Notes under the pieces: model-generated | The model's input: the letters and a program-made list of their open reading frames with translations, nothing else | The model's database searches: none | What the model was told of the DNA's origin: nothing | Source of the DNA: Rhodospirillaceae bacterium | Lineage (GTDB): Bacteria; Pseudomonadota; Alphaproteobacteria; UBA8366; Aestuariispiraceae | Direction of reading: 5' to 3' | DNA: 64,000 nt | Assembly (NCBI GenBank): GCA_002709955.1 | Contig: PAQY01000016.1 | Location: forward strand, 153,501-217,500 | Shown: piece by piece, positions 1 through 7,457 of the stretch | Layout of the letters: the number at the start of each line of letters is the position of its first letter | How positions within the stretch are numbered: the stretch's first letter is position 1 | Program-made: the position numbers and the translations under genes

Positions 1-2
1 CC

Positions 3-110
3 ACCGAATTGAACTGGAGCCCCGCGCGTCAGAAGCAGGAATGTGAAGCCTATCGCGCCCAGTGCCTGGAGAATTTTGAACCGCGATTATCGGCAGATCC
101 ACAATCCTGA
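3..110 (+). CDS. 3' end of an unidentified gene (5' truncated by window edge)
   Basis: Thirty-five codons are open from the window edge to TGA at 108-110, in the third reading frame. The residues are mixed polar and aromatic with Trp, Tyr and Cys, which looks like coding sequence rather than chance. The spacing of a Trp followed by an Arg/Lys/Glu-rich helix and a Tyr-Arg pair vaguely recalls the C-terminus of FAD-dependent glycerol-3-phosphate dehydrogenases, but the fragment is too short to assign. It lies upstream of and co-directional with the cyclodeaminase-family gene at 166, about 55 bases away, so the two may be cotranscribed. Confidence 0.45.
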   Translation, partial: TELNWSPARQKQECEAYRAQCLENFEPRLSADPQS

Positions 111-165
111 CCCCTGACCTGATCCTTGGCCTGCTGGCATGCCCTATGACAAAGACCGTTGACTC

Positions 166-1128
166 ATGAAGCTAGACTTTATCGATGCCGCCGCAATTCA
201 CACTCTGCTGGATTGGCCGTACCTGATCGACTCAATGCGCCAGGCCCATCGGGAGGTGGTGCCAATGATCGGTCGTCTGGCATTGGAAAGCCCCCATCCT
301 GATCGCCAGTCTGATCTGTTGATTGCTGCCCCTGCCTGGATACCCGGTCAGGATCTGGGCTGTAAGCTGATTACGTCCTTCCCGGACAATGTTGCCCGGC
401 ATGGGGTGCCAACGGTCAATTCCATCTATGCCGTGTTTGATCCACAGACAGGGCGGCCCCGCGCTATTCTGGATGGGGAGGCGATGATCTTTCGCAAAAC
501 TGCGGCGACATCCGCCCTGGGGGCGGATTATCTGGCGGCACCTGACGCGAAATTCATGCTGATGGTCGGGGCAGGGGCCCTGGCCCCATATGTCATTCAG
601 GCCATGCGCGCGGTTCGGCCAGGACTGGAAGAAGTGCGCATTTGGAATCGCACCCCCGAAAAAGCGCAACACCTGGCCCAGCGCATGGACAGTCCGCAAT
701 GCAAAGTCGTTGCGGTACAGAATCGCGATTCATCCCTGGAATGGGCAGATATCGTTGTTGCTGCGACCATGTCGGATACACCGATTATTGCGGGATCGGC
801 GCTTCGAGATGGGGCGCATGTGAATTTGATCGGGTCCTTCACGGCGGCGATGCGGGAAGGCGATGATGCCCTGTTGACCCGGTCGGATCTGTATATCGAT
901 CACCGTGCGCGGGCGGCGGGAAATGGTGAGTTTAAAGCGGCGCTGGAAAGCGGATTGATATCACAGGATGATTTGTTGGGAGATCTGTTTGATATCGTCA
1001 AATTGACCCCATCCAGCGCCGAATCCGGATGTCTGGCGAATCCGGGTGGTGTAACCCTGTTCAAGAATGCGGGGGCATCCCATCTGGACCTGTTCACGGC
1101 GCGCGCGCTGATGGCGCGATATGCTTGA
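166..1128 (+). CDS. ornithine cyclodeaminase / mu-crystallin family protein
   Basis: A 320-residue NAD(P)-dependent enzyme of the OCD/mu-crystallin family. The Rossmann glycine motif GAGALA is at residues 135-140, the family substrate-site segment around Lys67 (CKLITSFPDN) is present, and the RKTAATSALGADYLA stretch follows at 110-124. Characterised members are ornithine cyclodeaminases, ketimine reductases and delta-1-pyrroline-2-carboxylate reductases (proline/hydroxyproline catabolism). Sequence alone does not choose among them. It is convergent with the GlxA regulator gene that ends at 1145, 16 bases away. The neighbouring enolase-superfamily and TMADH-like genes make an imino-acid or N-methylated proline role attractive, but that is inference. 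Confidence 0.85.
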   Translation: MKLDFIDAAAIHTLLDWPYLIDSMRQAHREVVPMIGRLALESPHPDRQSDLLIAAPAWIPGQDLGCKLITSFPDNVARHGVPTVNSIYAVFDPQTGRPRAILDGEAMIFRKTAATSALGADYLAAPDAKFMLMVGAGALAPYVIQAMRAVRPGLEEVRIWNRTPEKAQHLAQRMDSPQCKVVAVQNRDSSLEWADIVVAATMSDTPIIAGSALRDGAHVNLIGSFTAAMREGDDALLTRSDLYIDHRARAAGNGEFKAALESGLISQDDLLGDLFDIVKLTPSSAESGCLANPGGVTLFKNAGASHLDLFTARALMARYA

Positions 1129-1144
1129 CAGAAATTGTGTGCCG

Positions 1145-2170
1145 TCAGATCAGGCGGATCGGGTCCATCTGTTGTTGATTGGGATGAAGGTCCTGCAGCG
1201 GTGAAAAGGTTGAATTCAGCCCTTTGATATCAGCCGTGATCCGATCGTGGCTGGGTGTAGAGCCAAAGGTTTCACGATAGCGGCGCAGAAAGTGGGAATA
1301 GGACCCAAAGCCGCATCGCGTCGAAATGGTTGCCAAATCAATCTTGGTTGCCTTGATCAGCTTGCGGGCACGGGCCAGGCGGATCAGGCGATAATGTTCT
1401 GCTGCCGTACAATGCATCGATTGCAGGAAAACTCGATCCAGTTGCCGCCGGGACAGTCTCAGTTTCGTCGCGATATCCTCCACCAGCAAGGGGGGGTCTA
1501 AATGCTGCTCCATGATTTTGCAGCAATTCCGAACCGCCAAGGGCAGGCCGCTATGGCTTGACGTAAACATATCGTCCAGGAATGTCGCACTTTCACGCCG
1601 ATACGGATGGATCAGCATATTGGCGACGCGCGCCTCAACATCCGGTCCCAATTGTTCCCGAATAAGGGCCAGCATCATGTCCAGACAGGCGGTACCCCCG
1701 GCGGCGGTCATGCGGGTCGGGCTGAAGGTAAAGACCTGGCGGATGAAACTGACATCGGGAAACAGCTGTGCAAATAGCGGGAAATTGTTGAAATGGGCCG
1801 TGACGGAATGGCCATTCAGCACGCCCGCGCGGGCCAGATGATAGACGCCGCTTTCAATGGACCCCAGCCGCATCCCATGGCGGTCAAAGCGCCGGATCAA
1901 GTGTTGGGTCGTGTCCCGCAAATACTGGTCATGATGAAAACTGCAGCACACGATCAGGTTGTCAGCATCATGTTGTGTTGAGACATGACCATGGGTCGCC
2001 ACAACCGGCATCCCCCCGGAAGACGGCACGATGTCCTTGTCATCGTGAACGATGCGAACATCGAATTTCGGTTCAGTGAACAGGGAATTGGCAACACGCA
2101 ACGCCTCAATCGCATTCGTGAATCCCAAAAGCTGGAATTCTGGAAACAGCAGAAAGGCGATCTTGTACAA
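1145..2170 (-). CDS. GlxA-family transcriptional regulator (DJ-1/PfpI-like + AraC HTH)
   Basis: 341 residues. The N-terminal half (about 3-170) is the class I amidotransferase-like/DJ-1 fold used as ligand sensor in GbdR, CdhR and related regulators. The C-terminal 110 residues form an AraC double helix-turn-helix, with the second-helix signature GFGSYSHFLRRYRETFG near residues 287-303. Known members with this architecture control glycine betaine, carnitine, arginine or choline catabolism. It is the last gene of a minus-strand operon, 10 bases after the enolase-superfamily gene, so it probably regulates that operon. The inducer is not readable from sequence. Confidence 0.9.
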   Translation of the reverse strand: MYKIAFLLFPEFQLLGFTNAIEALRVANSLFTEPKFDVRIVHDDKDIVPSSGGMPVVATHGHVSTQHDADNLIVCCSFHHDQYLRDTTQHLIRRFDRHGMRLGSIESGVYHLARAGVLNGHSVTAHFNNFPLFAQLFPDVSFIRQVFTFSPTRMTAAGGTACLDMMLALIREQLGPDVEARVANMLIHPYRRESATFLDDMFTSSHSGLPLAVRNCCKIMEQHLDPPLLVEDIATKLRLSRRQLDRVFLQSMHCTAAEHYRLIRLARARKLIKATKIDLATISTRCGFGSYSHFLRRYRETFGSTPSHDRITADIKGLNSTFSPLQDLHPNQQQMDPIRLI

Positions 2171-2180
2171 GCCGGTCTCC

Positions 2181-3347
2181 CTAAAGGTTGATTTCCTGAA
2201 ACAGGCTGTCGCTTAAGGCGTCGTGGTCCAGTTCCACACCATAACCCGGCGCATCGCTGATGGGCATCGCGCCATTTGTGACGGTGGCTTCCACAGGATT
2301 TTTAAGGACTTGGCGGTATCCGTCAATGCGGTCCCAATAGGGGAAGTGTTCCTGGAAGTAAAAGTTGGGAATGGAGGCACTGAAATGCATGCCAATTGCG
2401 GTGGATAGCGGGCTTGCGCAGATATGGGGTTGCACCTTCAGGCTATAGGCCTCCCCCATCGCTGCAATTTTCCGCGCTTCCAGAATGCCGCCTGTATTGC
2501 CGATATCGGGCTGCAATATATCGACGCACCGGCTTTCCAGCAGGTTTCGGAATCCATAGCGGGTGTACAGTCTTTCCCCAACCGCCAGGCGCTGGGGAAT
2601 GGCATCGGCAATCTTTCGTAAGGTCTGAATGTCCCCTGGCTCGCAGGGTTCTTCGACGAATGACAGGCCGTAGCGATCTGCCTCCCGGCAGAAGCGGATC
2701 GTATCATCCGGTGCCAGGGCAGATGCCAGATCGACCATGATCTCGACATCATCGCCAACGGCGGATCGCACCGCCGCCAGATTCTTAAGGGCGCGTGGCA
2801 CAATATCGGGGGCATCTGTCCCACGCCGGACCGGATGCTTCAGCCGACCGGTCGGCAGGATGGTGACGAAAGGATAGAATTTGATCGCCTTGTACCCATC
2901 CCGAACCGTGGCTTCGGCCATTCCGGGCAGGTCATCATCACTTTTCGCGCCAAAATACCAGCCATTGGAATAACAGCGCAGCGTATCGCGAACGCGCCCG
3001 CCCAGCAGCTCATAGACTGGGACATTCAGGGCCCGTGACTTAATGTCGATAAGCGCCTGTTCGACAGCGCTGAGACCTGCAAAAAAGAACGGCCCACCGC
3101 CTTTTGCCCAAAAGCTGGTATCGTAAATTTCTGTCCAGATGCGTTCTGTCGGCATTGGGTCAATCCCGCCGGACAGGTGTTTCTGGACCATTTCCTGGAT
3201 CATTGGGGCCGCTGTGGCGCTTCCCAGGCCATAGGCAACGCCTGCCTCTCCCAATCCGGTTACGCCGGAATCTGTTGTCAGTTCCAAAAGAACCGGGCTT
3301 AACCCACCGCTGTTGAATTGCCAGATACGCGCTTTTGTCAGTTTCAT
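2181..3347 (-). CDS. mandelate racemase / muconate lactonizing enzyme family protein
   Basis: 388-residue member of the enolase superfamily. The open frame extends upstream to 3590, but the family N-terminus (MKLTKARIW) begins at 3347 and the extra 81 codons overlap the next gene, so the ATG at 3347 is chosen. Visible catalytic layout: Lys153-x-x-Lys156; metal ligands Asp206 (IMVD), Glu232 (VEEP) and Glu258 (VGE); and an Asp281/His308 dyad (QPDIGNTGG and QPHICASP). Both a Lys and a His base are therefore present, as needed for epimerisation or dehydration. Candidates include sugar-acid dehydratase and betaine epimerase (HpbD-like). It lies between a TMADH-like oxidoreductase gene and a GlxA regulator gene in one operon. 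Confidence 0.88.
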   Translation of the reverse strand: MKLTKARIWQFNSGGLSPVLLELTTDSGVTGLGEAGVAYGLGSATAAPMIQEMVQKHLSGGIDPMPTERIWTEIYDTSFWAKGGGPFFFAGLSAVEQALIDIKSRALNVPVYELLGGRVRDTLRCYSNGWYFGAKSDDDLPGMAEATVRDGYKAIKFYPFVTILPTGRLKHPVRRGTDAPDIVPRALKNLAAVRSAVGDDVEIMVDLASALAPDDTIRFCREADRYGLSFVEEPCEPGDIQTLRKIADAIPQRLAVGERLYTRYGFRNLLESRCVDILQPDIGNTGGILEARKIAAMGEAYSLKVQPHICASPLSTAIGMHFSASIPNFYFQEHFPYWDRIDGYRQVLKNPVEATVTNGAMPISDAPGYGVELDHDALSDSLFQEINL

Positions 3348-3378
3348 TCTTGCACCTTTATTGGTTGGCCTGTTGGCG

Positions 3379-5400
3379 TCAGATGGCCCGGCTGATCCGG
3401 TTTGCTTCCAGGATGGCGGCATAGATATCCCGCGATGATACGGCGTCCCCGATGCGGAACAGATCAAAACCTGATTTTTCTGTTGGTTCTGGCATACGGA
3501 TCGACGCAAGATCTTCAGGATCATGGACGCCCGAATTGCGGGATTCATTGCGCAAATCCTGGAACACAGAATCAATCGGTATTGTCCCATGATCCAGGAT
3601 CAATCGGTCACATTCTATGGTGCTTTCCTCCTCCGTCAGTTCATTCTGGAAAATCGCTGCAATGCGATTGCCGCGCTTTTCCGTTGCGATCAGCCGCTGA
3701 TCGGGAATGATGGTCACCCCTGCCTTATACAGGCTTTTCATCACATGGGGACGCTCCAGATAGCTCATTTCCTTACCGAATTGCTCGTCTGGGGTGACAA
3801 CTGTCAGGCGTTGTCCAGCCTCTGCCAGCATTTCCGCGACGCTGGCCCCGGTAATGGTGCCCAGGGCATCGTATAGCAGGATATCGCCTGATCCTTCGCG
3901 TGTGTCTTCCAACAGGTCCCAAACGGTCTCAGGCGGTACGTCTGCTTTGACCGCATCTTCCATCGCATCCGGAATGCCGCCTGTTGCAACGATCACCACA
4001 TCCGGGTCGGTCGCGCGGATGTCTTCGGCTTCTGCGAAGGTGTTGTAGTGAATTTCAACGCCCAGCTTTTCCAGTTCGGAAACGCGCCAGTCGATGATGC
4101 CGATCAGGTCGCGACGGCGTGGCGCGCGTGTTGCCAACAGTAATTGTCCCCCCGCTTTCGCGCCTGCTTCGAATATCGTCACCTTATGACCCCGCGCGGC
4201 GGCGACGCGCGCCGCTTCCAGACCGCCTGGGCCTGCGCCGATTACGGTCACGCGACGGGGCGTTTCCGTTGGTGTCAGGTCGATTGGCATGATGGTTTCA
4301 TTGCCAATGGAGGGATTATGGATGCACCGCCGATGCCAGGAGCAATAGGTCGCCCCGACACAGGGTCGAATGCGGTCTTCCTGCCCCGCAGCCAGTTTTT
4401 TGCCAATCTGGGGGTCGGCAATATGGGCGCGGGTCATGCCGACCATATCCAGCAACCCGTCTGTGATGGCATAGCGGGCGGTTGCCATATCGTTGATCCG
4501 CGCGGCATGGAAGATCGGCTTGGACAGCATGCCCTTCATCGCGGCCACATGGCGCAATTGCGGGGCCAGTCCGACATGCATGCCGGGCATATAATTTGCC
4601 AGTCCCAAATGCGTATCAATCCGCCCAAAGGTCAGGTTGAAGAAATCGACCAATCCACTGCGGTCATATAATTGCGCGATTTCAGCATAATCAGCAGAGG
4701 TCATCCCCTCTTCCCGACCTTCACCGACAGCCATGCGCAGGCCGACGGGATAATCATCGCCAACCTGGCGGCGCACTTCTTCCAGGGCCATAATGCCAAA
4801 GCGACATCGGTTTTCCAGCGATCCGCCGAATTCATCTTCCCGCTTGTTGATTTCCGGCGACCAGAATTGACCGATCAGATGGTTATGAACATGCAGTTCC
4901 AGACCATCCAACCCGCCTTCTTTACAGCGTCGGGCGGCCTGACCAAAGTCATGAACCACACGCTGGATATCCGCATGGTCCATCGCGCGGGTGAAGCCCC
5001 GGTGGGACGGTTCGCGAAAGCGGGATGGGGCGATTGTTGGCAGCCAGCGGTCCGCGCGCCAGTGGCTGCGCCCGCCCAGATGCGTTAGTTGACACATGAC
5101 CGCTGCGCCGTGCCGGTGGACCCGTTTCGCCATGCCTTCCAGGAATGGAATGACCGCATCCGTGCCCAGATTCAACTGATTAAAGACCGATCCGGAATCT
5201 GGCGATACGTTGGACGATCCGCCAAACATGGTCAGCCCGATACCGCCCCGGGCCTTTTCTTCATGATAGGCCTGGTAAGCATCGGCGGGCATACCGTCCT
5301 TGCCATACCCGATTGCGTGGCTGGTGCTCATGATACGATTGCGGAAAACAAGCTGCTTTAATTGAAAGGGCTGTAGCAGCGGATCCTGATTGGCGTCCAA
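3379..5400 (-). CDS. TMADH-like / 2,4-dienoyl-CoA reductase-like FMN-FAD oxidoreductase
   Basis: About 673 residues: an N-terminal old-yellow-enzyme TIM barrel (1-360), a short Cys-rich segment, and a C-terminal NAD(P)/FAD-binding half with GAGPGG at about 388-393. The family includes trimethylamine dehydrogenase, 2,4-dienoyl-CoA reductase and N-methylproline (stachydrine pathway) demethylases. The open frame runs to 5508, but a TTG at 5398-5400 has a good Shine-Dalgarno (GGAGA, plus coordinates 5407-5411, six bases away) and gives the normal family N-terminus DPLLQPF; 5448 and 5508 are alternatives. The iron-sulphur cysteines are oddly spaced (347, 353, 359). It is first in an operon with the enolase-superfamily and GlxA genes. 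Confidence 0.87.
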   Translation of the reverse strand: MDANQDPLLQPFQLKQLVFRNRIMSTSHAIGYGKDGMPADAYQAYHEEKARGGIGLTMFGGSSNVSPDSGSVFNQLNLGTDAVIPFLEGMAKRVHRHGAAVMCQLTHLGGRSHWRADRWLPTIAPSRFREPSHRGFTRAMDHADIQRVVHDFGQAARRCKEGGLDGLELHVHNHLIGQFWSPEINKREDEFGGSLENRCRFGIMALEEVRRQVGDDYPVGLRMAVGEGREEGMTSADYAEIAQLYDRSGLVDFFNLTFGRIDTHLGLANYMPGMHVGLAPQLRHVAAMKGMLSKPIFHAARINDMATARYAITDGLLDMVGMTRAHIADPQIGKKLAAGQEDRIRPCVGATYCSWHRRCIHNPSIGNETIMPIDLTPTETPRRVTVIGAGPGGLEAARVAAARGHKVTIFEAGAKAGGQLLLATRAPRRRDLIGIIDWRVSELEKLGVEIHYNTFAEAEDIRATDPDVVIVATGGIPDAMEDAVKADVPPETVWDLLEDTREGSGDILLYDALGTITGASVAEMLAEAGQRLTVVTPDEQFGKEMSYLERPHVMKSLYKAGVTIIPDQRLIATEKRGNRIAAIFQNELTEEESTIECDRLILDHGTIPIDSVFQDLRNESRNSGVHDPEDLASIRMPEPTEKSGFDLFRIGDAVSSRDIYAAILEANRISRAI

Positions 5401-5501
5401 GGAACGTCTCCATGGCTGAAAGATAGAGGGGATGGGTGGCATTATCATTCTAGTTTGAGGCTGAGCGTCCAGCAGGATGCGGGCTGCTGCTACGCCTAAA
5501 T

Positions 5502-5539
5502 TGGACATAGTATATGCCTATTTTAGACATTTCTGTCCA
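5502..5539. promoter_or_regulatory. repeated TGGACA-type motifs between divergent genes
   Basis: TGGACA at 5502-5507 and TGTCCA at 5534-5539 form an inverted repeat. A further TTAGACATT lies between them (5523-5531) and matches TTGGACATA at 5501-5509 as a direct repeat. The cluster lies between the flavoprotein operon (minus) and the CoA-racemase gene (plus), where a regulator shared by both would bind. The GlxA regulator of the operon is the obvious candidate. No binding evidence exists. Confidence 0.3.
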
Positions 5540-5690
5540 TTTTGTGTTGGTTCTGGTGCAGCACGGTCGCCCGAGGACCTGCCATGTTGCATAAGGGTTC
5601 ATCCGCGTGAAGAATGGGCGGAGAGACACCAGACACGATCAGGAGATGTGATGCGGTCGCACTGTACCCTTTTGCATGGGATGGATTTGA

Positions 5691-6866
5691 ATGCCTGATC
5701 GCGCAGGCCCATTAAGCGGCGTTAAAATTGTTGAACTGACAGGCATTGGTCCGGTCCCCTATGCCGCGATGATTATGGCAGATTTGGGGGCTGAGGTTAT
5801 CCGTATCGACCGACCGGGGGGGTATCCGGCCCCAGATCCATTGCTGGATTTTGCGGCCATGGACCGCGCATCAATCTTTTACCGGTCGCGCCCCATGATC
5901 CGGGTGGATTTGAAAAGTCAGGCGGGGAAGGACCTGGTGATGCGCCTGATCGGTACAGCCGATGCGGCGATAGAGGGATACCGCCCTGGAACGATGGAGC
6001 GTCTGGGGCTGGGCCCGGAACCATGCCATGCGTTGAATCCGGCGCTGGCCTATATCCGTGTGACGGGTTGGGGACAGTCGGGCCCAATGGCCCAAATGGC
6101 CGGGCATGATATGAATTATATCGGCGTGTCTGGCGCGCTGTCCCTGTTCGCACGCAATGGGGCGCCGGTACAGGGCATTCCACCCCTGATCGGGGATATG
6201 GCGGGTGGGGCGCTGTTTGCGGTGATTGGTTGCCTGTCAGCGGTTCTGCATGCCCGCAGTACCGGTCAGGGTCAGGTCGTGGACGCCAGTATTGTTGATG
6301 GATCGGCCAATCTGTTCACGTTGTTATCGGCCCTGGCGGCGATGGGGCTGCATGATATCCAGGCGGGGGGCAATGTGCTGGATGGTGGTCGGCATTATTA
6401 CCGGACCTATATCTGCGCCGATGGGAAACCCCTGGCGGTGGGTGCCATTGAACCCGCCTTCCGCAAGGTTCTGCTGGAGCGACTGGACCTTGCCAAAGAT
6501 CCCAGATTTTGGTCCGGCACCGCTGATGATGAGGCGTATTGTACCGCAACCCTGTCTGCCCGATTTGCCAGTCAGAACAGGAGCTATTGGATCGACCTGT
6601 TTGATGGAAGCGACGGCTGTGTGACACCGGTTCTGACCCTGGAAGAAGCACCCACACAGGCCCATAATGTGGCCCGCCAGGTTTTTTGCGATGTCGATGG
6701 TGTTGTTCAGGCCGCCCCCGCGCCCCGGTTTGATAAGACACCAGGCGCGATTTCTGTAAGTCCGACTGCGGCCAGCATCAGTGATCCTGTCGCCTTGCGC
6801 AGTTGGGGCATTTCGGAAGCGGAAATAGAAACCCTGATCGCCCAGGGTGACCCCAAAGGGCTCTAA
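5691..6866 (+). CDS. alpha-methylacyl-CoA racemase-like CaiB/BaiF family protein
   Basis: 391 residues of the CoA-transferase family III fold. Residues matching the catalytic set of the Mycobacterium alpha-methylacyl-CoA racemase are visible: His139 in GHDMNY, Asp169 in GDMAGG and Glu254 in GAIEP. This favours a racemase over a true CoA transferase. A stop codon lies directly before the ATG at 5691, so this start or a later one must be used; no strong ribosome site precedes it. A possible 15-codon leader ORF (5651-5698) with a good AGGAG overlaps the start. It is divergent from the flavoprotein operon, and its 3' end overlaps the convergent MarR gene by four bases. Confidence 0.85.
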   Translation: MPDRAGPLSGVKIVELTGIGPVPYAAMIMADLGAEVIRIDRPGGYPAPDPLLDFAAMDRASIFYRSRPMIRVDLKSQAGKDLVMRLIGTADAAIEGYRPGTMERLGLGPEPCHALNPALAYIRVTGWGQSGPMAQMAGHDMNYIGVSGALSLFARNGAPVQGIPPLIGDMAGGALFAVIGCLSAVLHARSTGQGQVVDASIVDGSANLFTLLSALAAMGLHDIQAGGNVLDGGRHYYRTYICADGKPLAVGAIEPAFRKVLLERLDLAKDPRFWSGTADDEAYCTATLSARFASQNRSYWIDLFDGSDGCVTPVLTLEEAPTQAHNVARQVFCDVDGVVQAAPAPRFDKTPGAISVSPTAASISDPVALRSWGISEAEIETLIAQGDPKGL

Positions 6867-7369
6867 GCACTGTTCTTGGGCAGGGGATAGGTTTCAATAT
6901 TATAGCGCATTTTGGCAATCAGGCTTTCCAGAATGGCTTTTTCCGAGCCTGACAGGCCGATCAGGGCGCGTTCCGAATGGGATAAGGTGATTTTTTGCAC
7001 AATATCATATTTCTCCCGCCCTTCCTCCGTCATGGAAATGGATCGCACGCGGCCGTCTTCGTCGATGCGATCGCGCCGCACCAGACCATCTTCTTCCATC
7101 CGCGTGATCAGACGGCTGACAGTGGATTGCTCGATCATGGCATATTCAACCAATTCATTGATTGAGGCGGTTTCATTCACATCCAGCACCGCCAGGATGC
7201 GCCAGTTGGAAATTGTCAGGCCAAGCTTGCGTAAATCCTGATTCAGCAATTGATTAAGGCGGAATGTCAGGCAATTCATCAAATAGGGTAGAATCCGCTC
7301 AAGCACGACATCTGGCTTTTGCGGTATGGTGCCCGGCAGGGATATTTCTGACTCTGTTTTAATGGCCAT
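6863..7369 (-). CDS. MarR-family transcriptional regulator
   Basis: 168 residues with a winged helix-turn-helix in the middle (SINELVEYAMIEQSTVSRLI recognition region, followed by the Arg/Asp wing DEDGRVRSI) between alpha-helical dimerisation ends. MarR proteins typically repress adjacent catabolic or efflux genes and are released by aromatic or CoA-type ligands. It lies 88 bases downstream of iorB on the same strand and may be read from that operon or from its own promoter. An imperfect palindrome sits at 7393-7414, and an 8-base match (CATTTGCA, 7425-7432) to the spacer of the palindrome upstream of dctP lies nearby. It is a reasonable candidate regulator of the TRAP-ior operon. Confidence 0.9.
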   Translation of the reverse strand: MAIKTESEISLPGTIPQKPDVVLERILPYLMNCLTFRLNQLLNQDLRKLGLTISNWRILAVLDVNETASINELVEYAMIEQSTVSRLITRMEEDGLVRRDRIDEDGRVRSISMTEEGREKYDIVQKITLSHSERALIGLSGSEKAILESLIAKMRYNIETYPLPKNSA

Positions 7370-7392
7370 AGGGTAAGCAATCCTGACTGAAT

Positions 7393-7414
7393 GCGATGGT
7401 GTCGATCACATCGC
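7393..7414. promoter_or_regulatory. imperfect palindrome upstream of the MarR gene
   Basis: GCGATG (7393-7398) and CATCGC (7409-7414) are perfect inverted arms. The 22-base site has 8 of 11 symmetric positions. Its place 24 bases upstream of the MarR start suits an autoregulatory operator, but it could be chance. Confidence 0.25.
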
Positions 7415-7457
7415 CTTTGGCTTTCATTTGCAAGGCTGACGGACCACTAAATTTACT

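Noticed and set aside
2181..3590. 469-residue version of the enolase-superfamily gene
   Set aside because: The first 81 codons overlap the flavoprotein gene and lack family similarity; the start at 3347 fits.
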